NCBI GenBank assembly: GCA_037039925.1
Contig: JAXRKP010000410.1
Coordinates: 127,501 to 191,500, forward strand
From: Doris montereyensis
Lineage: Eukaryota > Mollusca > Gastropoda > Nudibranchia > Dorididae
Reading direction: 5' to 3'
Length of the DNA stretch: 64,000 bases
Below are positions 25,101 through 58,500 of this stretch, piece after piece (the stretch's first letter is position 1; each line of letters opens with the position of its first letter). A program made the position numbers and the translations under genes. The notes under the pieces were generated by a model that did not search any database, had not been told where the DNA came from, and saw nothing but the letters and a program-made list of their open reading frames with translations.

Positions 25101-26350
25101 ATTATATGATCAATAAATATATTTAAAAAGCAATGGAAGTCAGTCACTTTCAATTACAGTCTTGTGGATTGTAGAAGAGTGTAGTAGACTGTCAAGAAAG
25201 TGGAATAGTTGTCAGACTGGTTCTGTGGTAGACCGTCAAGAAGAACAGAAACAACGCGGTAGACCATCAAGTGGACTGACACCCTTTTATTACCTTTATG
25301 TCAGTATGTCCCTTGGATGTGTCCGACTACAGAACTCATTCCAAAACCAAACTACCTCTAGATCTAGTTCTAACAAAATCAATATAATTTCCAATATAGC
25401 AATTTCCGTCAGTCACCAACAATTTTTTTTTAAATTACGGAAATCGAGACAGAGAGAGAGACAGAGCGTGTGTACTGATAGAGAGCTACAGAGAGAAGAA
25501 GAGGAAGTGGAGGAGGAAGAGAGAGAGAGAGAGAAAAAGATAGAGGTTCATGAATGGTGAGTGTGTGCCCGACAATGGGAGTCCTCAGAACAAACGACTA
25601 AAACTTGGTCTAGTTGGAGGCCAGTTTAAGTTAATAAAAATGAAAGCTACGACAAACTATGAAAGAACCATCAACAAAATGATGTTGACCATAATAATAA
25701 TTTCATAAATTGAATTAAATAAATAAGGACTGAAACAAGTGAGTGAAAGTGAAGAAGAAGCTACTAGCTAATACTTACTTGATATTTCGGTGCATTGTTC
25801 AAGGGAGGATAATTCCTTGGTTATCTCCATTATGAACTAAATGATTTTCTACTAAATTCCAACCCCAGCTGTTGATGTCAGCACCAACTAGCGGGCTGTA
25901 TCCCTGACTTTGAACAGGTGAATCTTTAGACATAAGACCTATCATTGCAACAGTTCCCAGGGGACCTTCCCACCAAACTTCCCAACAATGCCGACCAGTT
26001 TTAAAGCCAATTTTTCCCTTGGCACCGTCCGTAGTTTGGGCAACTGGATTTCGATGTAACGTGAACCCGTTTGGTTTAATGTAAACATTTCTTGAGCAGT
26101 CGTTTGGATTCCACGCATGGTAAAAAGCTCGAAGTTTGGCTTTGTACGTTGGGACGTTGCTAAGAACGTCTGATTTTAAGGCTTCTTCGGCGAGTTTTCT
26201 TACACAGTGTAACCGCCACACATCGTTATTTTCATCGTTCAGAAACCGATACCAGTTTTTACACACTAGGGAACAGCTTCTTAAGTCTGAAGTATCCAGA
26301 AATGAAAATAAAACTTCTAAGATTTGGTGAGATAACTTGGGAGCAGCCAT
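22147..26350 (-). CDS. FBXO45: F-box/SPRY domain protein 1 (FBXO45), three exons
   Basis: This is the substrate-recognition subunit of an unusual ubiquitin ligase. In animals FBXO45/FSN-1 binds SKP1 and the PAM/MYCBP2/Highwire RING protein and controls synapse growth and neuronal protein turnover. Exons in transcript order: 26350-25779, 23777-23702 and 22256-22147. The introns are GT-AG and the phases fit (0, then 1). The protein is about 252 residues. The F-box is at roughly residues 4-48 ([26 protein letters not shown]). The SPRY domain runs from about 75 to the end, with [53 protein letters not shown] and a C-terminal [13 protein letters not shown] ending LDG. The start MAAPKL is chosen because family proteins begin MAAP. 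An upstream in-frame Met at 26422 is possible. Exon 1 has a one-base gap near 25813. If one A is restored, HNGDNQG continues in frame to NNAPKYQ. Confidence 0.95.
22470..22740 (-). mobile_element. tRNA-derived SINE, family A, in FBXO45 intron 2
   Basis: TTCCTTCAAGGTC, CTAGTTTGATGC, TGTCCTTCGCAAGGAACA, then the B-box complement ATTCGAACCTGGG and a head ending GCCTAACCACGGC. The palindromic core is missing from this copy. Confidence 0.7.
23890..24003 (-). mobile_element. SINE family A, 5'-truncated
   Basis: TTTTCTTCAAAGCC, AGCTTTTCCCAGTTTCTGTA, then GGTGATAATAATCACCTCCT. It ends abruptly at 24003 and passes directly into a family C copy. Confidence 0.65.
24015..24260 (-). mobile_element. tRNA-derived SINE, family C
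   Basis: AACAGCCAAGAGATCTTT, CTGTGATCTGCAC, ATCCACCTACCTGGACCAG, then GGGGGCTTGAACCCTCAACC, whose complement is a tRNA-like B box. Sister copies are at 29380, 36540, 45480 and 57585. Confidence 0.7.
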
Positions 26351-26936
26351 TGCTGTAGTGTAAGTATCCTTCTTCCTCGTTTGAAAATGAAGATTAGGTG
26401 TGTTGCACGATGTTGTATTCATGGCTAAAGATTCGCAACAATTAGATATCTCTAGAATTTGGCATCGATTTTAAAATATTTCATTTGAAAGGTTATATTT
26501 CAGAAGGTAAGCCAGCTCAATTATTTGTAATCGAGTTTCTTCCTTCAATATGGCAGCGCCCTGATGTAAACACTATAGACTGGTTTGAGGGCGATTATGT
26601 TGAGAGTGAGACGAGACAATAGATCTAGCTCTAGGTGTCCCATGAAAAGACGATAATTTCTGGAACAAGATTAAGATCTATAGATCTAGCGTAAGTAAAA
26701 CTGCTTTGACTGAGATTAAAGGAATGCATTGACTTTTACTTTTACTGATGTGTGTCAGAGTGTGCTGGAGAGGACTCCCATAGTAGGGCACACGGTGTGA
26801 TTTTTTCTTGAGGACTTAATTTTATCTTGGATAGGAGGGAGGGTTCAAGGTCAGGGATGGTGATAGTGTGGGCCCGACTATGGGGAGAACTTCTGTTTCA
26901 AGTTAAGGGAGCAGAGTAATAGATGGTTAATAATAA
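26351..26936. other. FBXO45 5' flank
   Basis: Upstream side of FBXO45, including probable 5' UTR. No TATA-like box or other motif can be assigned. AGATCTAG clusters occur at about 26620-26690. Confidence 0.4.
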
Positions 26937-27346
26937 GGCCACCGTTATCCGCAAGGTGCCTTGCGAATAACGCTTGAACATTGGTCCGCAAGGCACCTTG
27001 CCGATAGTCCTGCTTCTGTAGCGGCATTATCCACAAGGACCGGAATTTTGGTCAAGTTCACAGATAAGCATGTCTTGAAAAGTGTGTTAGTGTTCTGTTC
27101 AATTCAGTACCACTCCCTCCCCTGGTGTGTATGATTGTGCCTGTTCAGCAACCTAATCTTTTTATCCCTTTCTGCGACGTATAATGAAATGAGAAGTCGA
27201 AGAAAATTCTCATTTGTCGAAATTTATTTGAAATGTAAATCAGAGAGGATAGTTTATAAACAATTTACAACCTTTTAAACAAAATACACCTTGCGGATAA
27301 CGCTTATACCTTGGATCCGCAAGGCACCTTGCGGATAATGACTCCC
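26937..27346. mobile_element. 410-bp DNA element with nested palindromic ends and 9-bp target repeat
   Basis: The element is flanked by identical TAATAATAA at 26928-26936 and 27347-27355. The left end TTATCCGCAAGGTGCCTTGC mirrors the right end GCAAGGCACCTTGCGGATAA. Each end also has a second inverted copy of the CGCAAGG/CCTTGCG motif, so each terminus folds by itself as well as pairing with the other. The interior has no open frame of note. A 9-bp target duplication suggests a Mutator-like element and an 8-bp one a hAT. AT-rich flanks make the exact length uncertain. Confidence 0.7.
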
Positions 27347-27355
27347 TAATAATAA

Positions 27356-28914
27356 ATCACATCTATAGAAATATATAGGGCCTACATGTTCACCCTTAGC
27401 AACAAAACTTTTGGTATGCGTTTCCCAGGCGACCTATGCTTGCCTCGGATGGGGGGGGGGGGCATTCAGGGAGAGCTTCTGTTTCAGGTTAAGGGAGCAG
27501 GATAAGAGATTGTTGATAGACTTTTTTGTTTGTTTACTCGCATTATCCATAACAATTTTTATATATACATACTTGTTATTTTAAATAGACTGCACACGTG
27601 ATAGGGATCCACGAATATCAAAGGGAAAGAACACAAAAACATTCCTTTTGTGGGTTTTTTCTCTTTTAACAAAATTTCACCCATTGATCTTCTCTTTTTC
27701 TTTGTAAGTTAGTAAGTATATTGTACCACACGTATAGATCTATACAAAATTTTCCAACAATTTATTGTCATTTACACAACATCAATCTATCATTATACAC
27801 AAATTGCACACTTTTTATGCAAATTACGTAATAGGGACTAGTAAAACGTTTACGAAAGTGCTCATATATAAACAAAATACCCGCACTTCTCGGTAACAAC
27901 ATGTCTCCATAGTCCAATGGTTCCTCAAACTACATGGTTGGTTTCAGTCTCGGTCTGATTAACAATTTATATGTCTCGGTCTGGTCCCTTGTCGTTGTTA
28001 CATTTGAACTGCTCGTCTTCATCAATCAGTCAGTCTATCGTCACTCATTCATTGAACTGCTCGTGTTCCAGCCGTTGTCGTCACAGTCTTCATTCCCACC
28101 TGTTGTCGCAATACTGTCACACAATCTCTGATTGGCCCACATTGAATGTAGCTCCTCCCACTACCTCTTTATTTTTCTTTCTTTCTTTCTTTATCCCCCA
28201 CAAAAACCAAGCCCCAACTTTTTAATCTCACCCCTTCAAAATAAACCCTCTTTATTAAATGTCCCTTGGGTGGTATCCCGACTATGGAAGTCCTTCCCAG
28301 TAGTGTCAGTAGTCAAGTAGTGTACTGACTGTAAACTATACTATGCTTGTACTCATCATGTCCTGTTTCAGTTGTAGGCTGACTAAGATTCTTTGAATAT
28401 GTTGATTGTCATCGACTGTTCAACATAGTTTAAGGGTTGAGTTTGGTTTGACACCCCCTGAACCCAGTAATTATTTCTACTTCATTCCCTTTCCATCATT
28501 AAATATATTTGCAACGGTATTCCTATCTCATCTGGCCAACCATTCCTTGTTTCACCGATACATTAATTGTTAAGGAGTACCTTTTATTAGTAATCTAGAT
28601 GTGAATCTAATATGTCTTAAGGAGTTCTGGGTTCCAAAGATTTAGCCTTATATCTTTATTGTGATAGATCTAATTCTAAATGATCACATAGATCCATCTT
28701 CATGAGCGGTTCCCCACTTTGGAACTCCTTCCTGATATTTTATTCAATACAACACAGTAGTTACTGCCTAAATGCCCACAATCCCAGTGACACCGATTTC
28801 TTTAATATAATATAACTGTCCCTCTATATACCCGTTTTTATCACATTTTGACTGTTTGAATTGAGTTGTTTTGGGTTTTTTTTCATGTATTGCCTGTGAA
28901 AACAGATTTTCAAG
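27356..28914. other. Intergenic region upstream of MIPEP
   Basis: It holds the presumed MIPEP promoter and 5' UTR, but no core promoter motif is clear. A segment at about 27460-27520 (GAGCTTCTGTTTCAGGTTAA) repeats 26888-26930 on the other side of the 410-bp element, an older duplication. A poly-G run lies at 27450-27461 and TTTC repeats at about 28176-28190. Confidence 0.4.
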
Positions 28915-52900
<23,986 letters not shown>

Positions 52901-53507
52901 TTGAGTCACGGTGGTGGCAGTTGTCCAAAGCGGAGTGAAATCCATTGCCTTTGACTAGCTGAAGATGTGCATACAACCCACCTGACAGAGCTTTTCAGAT
53001 AGCGTACATGAGAGAGAGGGAGAGAGAGAGAGAGAGGAGAGAGGGAGGGGGAGAGAGAGAGAGGGAGGGAGAGAGAGAGAGAAAGGTGGAGAGAGAGAGA
53101 GAGAGAAAAAGATGGAGAGAAAGGTGGAGAGAGAAAGAGAAAAAGATGGAGAGAGAGAGAGAGATCGAGAAAGGTGGGTGGAAGAGAGAAAGAGTTGTCT
53201 GCTTGTTTTTTTATTTGATTCGTTTAAGAAAAAACCCCAACTTGATGACAATGATAGAAATATTGACATTGACATGTAGTGTTAGTATTATCATTGTGAG
53301 ACATGCCTTTCATTGTAAACTGAGTGCAAGGCTCAAATTGTGATATTTTAAAATCCAAATTAAAACTCCACTTTTTGTAACCAGAATTTCATTAAACCAC
53401 AAAACTTCATTTATATATATTGCTTCTGCTTATTTAACTTTAACTGTTTTAAAAAGTTGTCATCGTTTGTGGTTATTTTTTGTCACTTTACGTGATTACT
53501 TTTATCA
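52901..53507. other. MIPEP 3' flank with (GA)n
   Basis: Presumed 3' UTR. It contains the purine tract listed separately and A-rich sequence near 53340-53400. No certain polyadenylation signal can be assigned. Confidence 0.4.
53008..53190 (+). repeat. (GA)n-rich tract
   Basis: Interrupted GA repeat with GGAGAGA and AAAGGTGGAGA units. Unlike the intronic tracts, the purines are on the MIPEP sense strand. Confidence 0.93.
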
Positions 53508-54188
53508 TTGTGTTGTATGTGGTTACTTTTTTGTCATTGTATTGTACGTGTTTACTTGTCTTTGTATTGTAATGTATGTTTATATGTGATTACTTTTTAT
53601 CATTGTATTGTACGTGTTTACTTTTGTCTTTGTATTGTATGTTTATATGTGATTACTTTTTATCATTGTATTGTACGTGTTTACTTTTGTCTTTGTATTG
53701 TATGTGGTTATTATTTGTCATTGTAATGTATGTGGTTATTGTTTGTCATTGTATTGTATGTGGTTATTATTTGTCATTGTATTGTATGTGGTTATTGTTT
53801 GTCATTGTATTGTATGTGGTTATTGTTTGTCATTGTATTGTATGTGGTTATTGTTTGTCATTGTATTGTATGTGGTTGTTTGTCATTGTAATGTATGTGG
53901 TTATTGTTTGTCATTGTATTGTATGTGGTTATTGTTTGTCATTGTATTGTATGTGGTTATTGTTTGTCATTGTATTGTATGTGGTTATTGTTTGTCATTG
54001 TATTGTATGTGGTTATTGTTTGTCATTGTATTGTATGTGGTTATTGTTTGTCATTGTATTGTATGTTTATATGTGATTACTTTTTATCATTGTATTGTAC
54101 GTGTTTACTTTTTGTCTTTGTATTGTATGTGGTTATTATTTATCATTGTAATGTATGTGGTTATTGTTTGTCATTGTATTGTATGTGA
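53508..54188. repeat. 28-bp minisatellite, left part
   Basis: Units of TGTATGTGGTTATTGTTTGT followed by CATTGTAT, about 24 of them, more variable at the left. Because 28 is not a multiple of 3, three units encode 28 residues and all three plus-strand frames stay open. The resulting Cys/Val-rich open frames are artefacts. Confidence 0.95.
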
Positions 54189-54573
54189 ATAATACGAATG
54201 AGCCACAGTGGAGTGAAGTCGAAGGTGAAAATATGACACTAAATGACAACTCCACTAATTCTCTCTATCTCCTTCTCACCTTTTATTACTTACTTATTTT
54301 CATATTTTTATTTCATTTTAGATCTGAACCTTCCCACTCTCGCTCATTCTTCACACCCCTCTGCTACGTTTCTTATAACTGTCTTTTTCTTTCTTTCTTT
54401 CTCCTTTATGTTTTTCTTTTGACATCACATTGTGTGATGCCGGAGGTATTACTTAGATCTAGATTCTAAATATTTCTCGTTTGTTGTCTGACGAAGGGTT
54501 ATACGAAATGTGTTGAAATGTCACGTGTTTGTTCTGTCTTTATTAGTGGAGTTGTCACTTATTTATTTCGCCT
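54189..54573 (+). mobile_element. ~385-bp element inserted in the 28-bp minisatellite
   Basis: Both flanks are array sequence (GTATTGTATGTG). Near its ends lie inverted AATGACAACTCCACTAA (54242-54259) and TTAGTGGAGTTGTCACTT (about 54543-54560). It carries the CATTGTGTGATGCC and GTCTGACGAAGGGTTATAC blocks also seen at 46265-46400. Confidence 0.65.
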
Positions 54574-54770
54574 GTATTGTATGTGATTACTTTTTGATTA
54601 TTGTATTGATTTTTTTGTCATTGTATTGTATGTGGTTACTTTTTGTCATTGTATTGTATGCGATTACTTTTTGTCATTGTATTGTATGTGATTACTTTTT
54701 GTCATTGTATTGTATGTGATTACTTTTTGTCATTGTATTGTATGTGGTTATTTCTTGTCAATGTATGTGG
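54574..54770. repeat. 28-bp minisatellite, right part
   Basis: GTATTGTATGTGATTACTTT then TTGTCATT units. These resemble the left-most variants of the array (TGATTACTTTTT) more than the homogeneous middle. Confidence 0.93.
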
Positions 54771-54831
54771 TTTAAGGGGAGGGGGAGTGGAAGGGTAGAA
54801 GGGGGAAGGGGGGGGTTAACATTTCCTTCTC

Positions 54832-55240
54832 TTATTGGAAGGCCTTTCCAACATAGACTGATGTCCCTTGAAGGCCTTCTTGATGGCAAGCTTCTTGATG
54901 GACTTCTGCATTGGCAGTGTGATCACTAAGAGGAACCAATCTACAACTATCACTATCATCTTCACTAGGGGATGGTGTAGAAGTGAAAGCACAATTGTTT
55001 GACTGGGTTTTGTTGTTAGATCTAAACAAAGAGAAAAAGGGTGTTTCTTTGGTCTTTTTCTGAAAACTGACCACCAAGAGTATAGTTCGTCTTCTTATGC
55101 TCCCACTGGAGAAATATGTTTAGCTGATTGAACCAATGTCTACCAACGCAATTTTGCCTTTGCCACCATGACTGACCATATCATTGCAATAGGAACATAG
55201 GGCTTTGCCAGCAAGATCCGATAAGAAAATAATATTTCAA
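54832..55240 (-). pseudogene. Relic of a BED-finger/hAT-like transposon protein
   Basis: On the minus strand one frame reads DLAGKALCSYCNDMVSHGGK followed, after a frameshift, by a DHW-like motif, an arrangement like a degenerate BED zinc finger (CxxC then H). A further open block ending at 54832 contains PSPSEDDSDSCRLVPLSDHT, then TANAEV. Similar pieces occur in ZBED/hAT-like proteins, but this is a judgement from pattern, not a search. It could instead be a 3' exon of an unknown gene, as a TTTTCAG acceptor precedes the block near 55056. Confidence 0.4.
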
Positions 55241-55537
55241 TCATATGATTATATCAACCATTAATACTATATAGTAAAAAAGGCAATCACAGTAGGAGTG
55301 ACAGGAAAAGCTGGTCTTCAAGGGTCAATAGAAGACCTTGCACGAGCCACGAGCTCCATCCCATTGGCTCTGATTTTCATCACTAAAAACACGAATGTAA
55401 ATCAAACGTCACATAACAACATCATATACTTTGTACATACATAACATTAATCATTTTATTATATACAAAAGACTTGTAGTTGTAGCTGGATACAGAAAAA
55501 GTTGCGACTTCTTTTAAATAACAACATATCATCATTT

Positions 55538-58500
55538 TTATAAAACAAATCCATCATCAAGGTTTTTCCCCCTAAGTTCATGCCAAGACTTGACTATTCT
55601 CTCCCTTACTGTTCCCCACACAAGACTCTTTCCGTACTTAGCGTAGAGGCTGCAAAATAAAACAAACAAAAAAGAAGAAAATCAATTCAATGTGCAAGAA
55701 CATGGTCTGCGTGTTATGTGTCAGGGCTGAGGAGGGAGACAAGACATTGACAATCATATCCCATCAGTCCTCTCTGTCATCAGCCGGGAGTAGAACTCTC
55801 CTTCTTATTCTTTTCTTCCCCCCCCTCACTCTCAAATACCTAAATCAGTCTACAATGCTAAAAAAACCACGGTAAAAGACCAAAAGGCAGACCTCTGAGA
55901 AAGTGGGAAGAAGTTATATAAAAGAGGCACTGAAGCAAAGAAATTTAACCTTCACAGAAGGAAACAGAAAATGTCAGTCAGGACAGGGTAGCCTGGGGAG
56001 GAAAGGTCATTTCAAGCATCTAAACCCATACATCGGAGAGGTAGAATGGAAACTTCCTTTCTTTCTTTCTTTATCAGCTCCCATTCTACCTTCCGGTGTA
56101 CGGGTAGAATGGAAACTGATAATGATATAAAAATTTAAAAACTAAAACAACTTTATTATCATGTTATCTTCTCATGTTCCCACATAAATAACATTAAAAA
56201 TAATATGCTTTCTTTGTCTCACTACAAAATACAATCGGTGGGTAGTTGGTGGACGTTGCTCGTGGTAGAGTCTACTTCTTCCCCTTCACTTTTTCATTTA
56301 TCTTTCATTTTGCAGATTCCTCCTAATTCACTCTGAGATCACCATATATACATAGCGGACAGGGTGAATTTCAATCAAACAAACAGACAAACAAACATCA
56401 TTACACAATTTACCCCCGTCTACCAACCATGGCATCCGTGGCCGAGTGAGTGGTCAGGTTGCCTGACTTGGGATCACAGAGTCCCCCGGGTTCAAATTAT
56501 ATTAGGTCCGACATAGTGTTCCTTGAGAAAGCGCTGGACACGCCTTTTCCCTGCTCGACTCGGGGACAAATGGGTAAAAGCACTAACTTGGGAGTTTTAA
56601 AAAAAAACTGTGTCAGGCTAGCGTCCTGTCCAGGAGGTGAATATCATCACCTGTTCCACTTCATGCTAAAGAAACTGGGATAAGCTCTGGCTCTATGGGC
56701 CATAATGGCCTTGGAGGAACCTCCCTACCCTGTCGACCAAAATGAAAGAGTGACTACAAGTAAGAGAAAGGACAGATGTAGGGAGTAGCCTCCTTCAATC
56801 CTCCATCCATTAATACTAAAAATTTCCATTAATGTTTCCGTATAATATTATTTTATCCTCGATACAGTGTAGTGTTATAGTAAAAAAAGTTGAAAGTATA
56901 CAATAGCGAACATAGGAAAGACTAGGACTGACTAAAAATTTTGTCATCTGGAGAAAATGAAAACCGTCCGTCATATGAAGAAATGGCCTTGAAAGAACTT
57001 TACTTTTCTGGGGTTTTTTTTGAAATTAACTCACTGAATCCTAAGGATTTGAATTCTAAGTGTAGGATTTGAATCTAAGTGTAGGATTTGAATCCTAAGC
57101 GTAGGATTTGAATCCTATGTGTAGGATTCTATCTTATTGACTCGGCCTACAGACTTTCATCACTTTTTAAACATCCACCAATCAGGAAATGACGAGACTA
57201 ATTTTAGATGATTTTTCTATAAAGGAAGAACACCTGTCGCCTAACACCGCCATCCGCCAACCAGCATGCTATTTCAGGCAACAGAATAGTTTTTTCTATA
57301 TTATATAAATTGGATCTTTTAACTTTACCCACACCTCTCAAACTAGATAACAGTAAAAACAACATGATTCTTTATAGACACCTGACTTGTGAAGGCTGTC
57401 AAGAAGACAGACGTCTGTTTTTCATAGGTTTTAAATATGAAGGCATTTCAATTAAACCAGACGTATAGACAATCAAGTCATGCATCTCAGCTATAATAAT
57501 AAATGGGTGCTGATAGCCAACCCTCTCTACCTGCCAGATGGCAAAATGCCAGTTTCATCCACTGGAGCCAATTTATTTATTTGATTTTCCCACATCAACT
57601 AAGGTGGTGTGGTCTCTGCGTTTTTTGGTAGGATTTTTAATTTTGCCCGGACTGCCCTGTAAACAGCCAAGGGATCTTTAACGTTCACAGTGTTGTGATC
57701 TGCACACGGGACCTCCTTTTTATCGTCCGTCCGATGGGACTAGGTGTCAATCCACCTACCTAGACCAGGGGGGTAGATTTTGCTCGAAATAAGTCGAGGA
57801 AACTTTTCAACTTTCGCTGGGGCTCGAATCCACTACCTTTTGATTGAGAGGCCAAAAAGCGAACCATCTCTATCTGCCAGATGGCAAAATGCCAATTTCA
57901 TCCACCGGGGCCGAGCAATAGTCATCATCTGTCTAGCCTAGGCCATTAACAGTGGGTCTTATTCTCTAATAAATCAATGACATTGGTATGTATTTGATTT
58001 TCTCAAAATATGCATCAGTAGCCGCTACGACCATTAGGATTATAAATAATTGAAATCTTAATTCTAAGACAGTTGTTGAGAGAATAATAAGTAAACGATT
58101 ACATACATGCCGAAGATCACACCCCCAAGATGCCCTGCGTGATCCAGAACCCTCCATCCTAAGGCCAAACCCAAAAGGTCAAAAGCGATGATTGCTTTTA
58201 AGCCCTGGAAAAGATAAAGGCATCAAATCTTAGTAAATAAAAATGCATTACACAATAATTATAATACATTTCATTGAAAATGTGGCGTCAGAGTCAGACA
58301 GAGGCCGAATAGTTAGGCTGTCAGACTTGGGTTCATGAGGTCCCAGGTTCAAATCCCAGCAGAACTAGGTCAGACATTGTGTTCCTTGAGAAAGAAGACA
58401 CTTAACACGCATTTTCACCACTCAACCCGTGGGAGTAAAAACCTGCATCAGACTAGCGTCATGTCCAGGAGGTGATTATTATCACCTGTTCCCCTTCAAA

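Noticed and set aside
25162..25560. 132-codon Glu/Arg-rich open frame in FBXO45 intron 1
   Set aside because: The end is a purine-rich low-complexity run and the start shows no conserved feature.
26136..26330. Plus-strand open frame opposite FBXO45 exon 1
   Set aside because: It is the antisense shadow of the conserved F-box coding sequence.
53576..54192. 166- and 173-codon Cys/Val-rich frames resembling a membrane protein
   Set aside because: They are the 28-bp minisatellite read in all three frames. The peptide period of 28 residues follows from the unit length.
56440..56510. tRNA-Leu/Ser gene
   Set aside because: Only the promoter half is tRNA-like. It continues into the family A SINE body shared with many copies.
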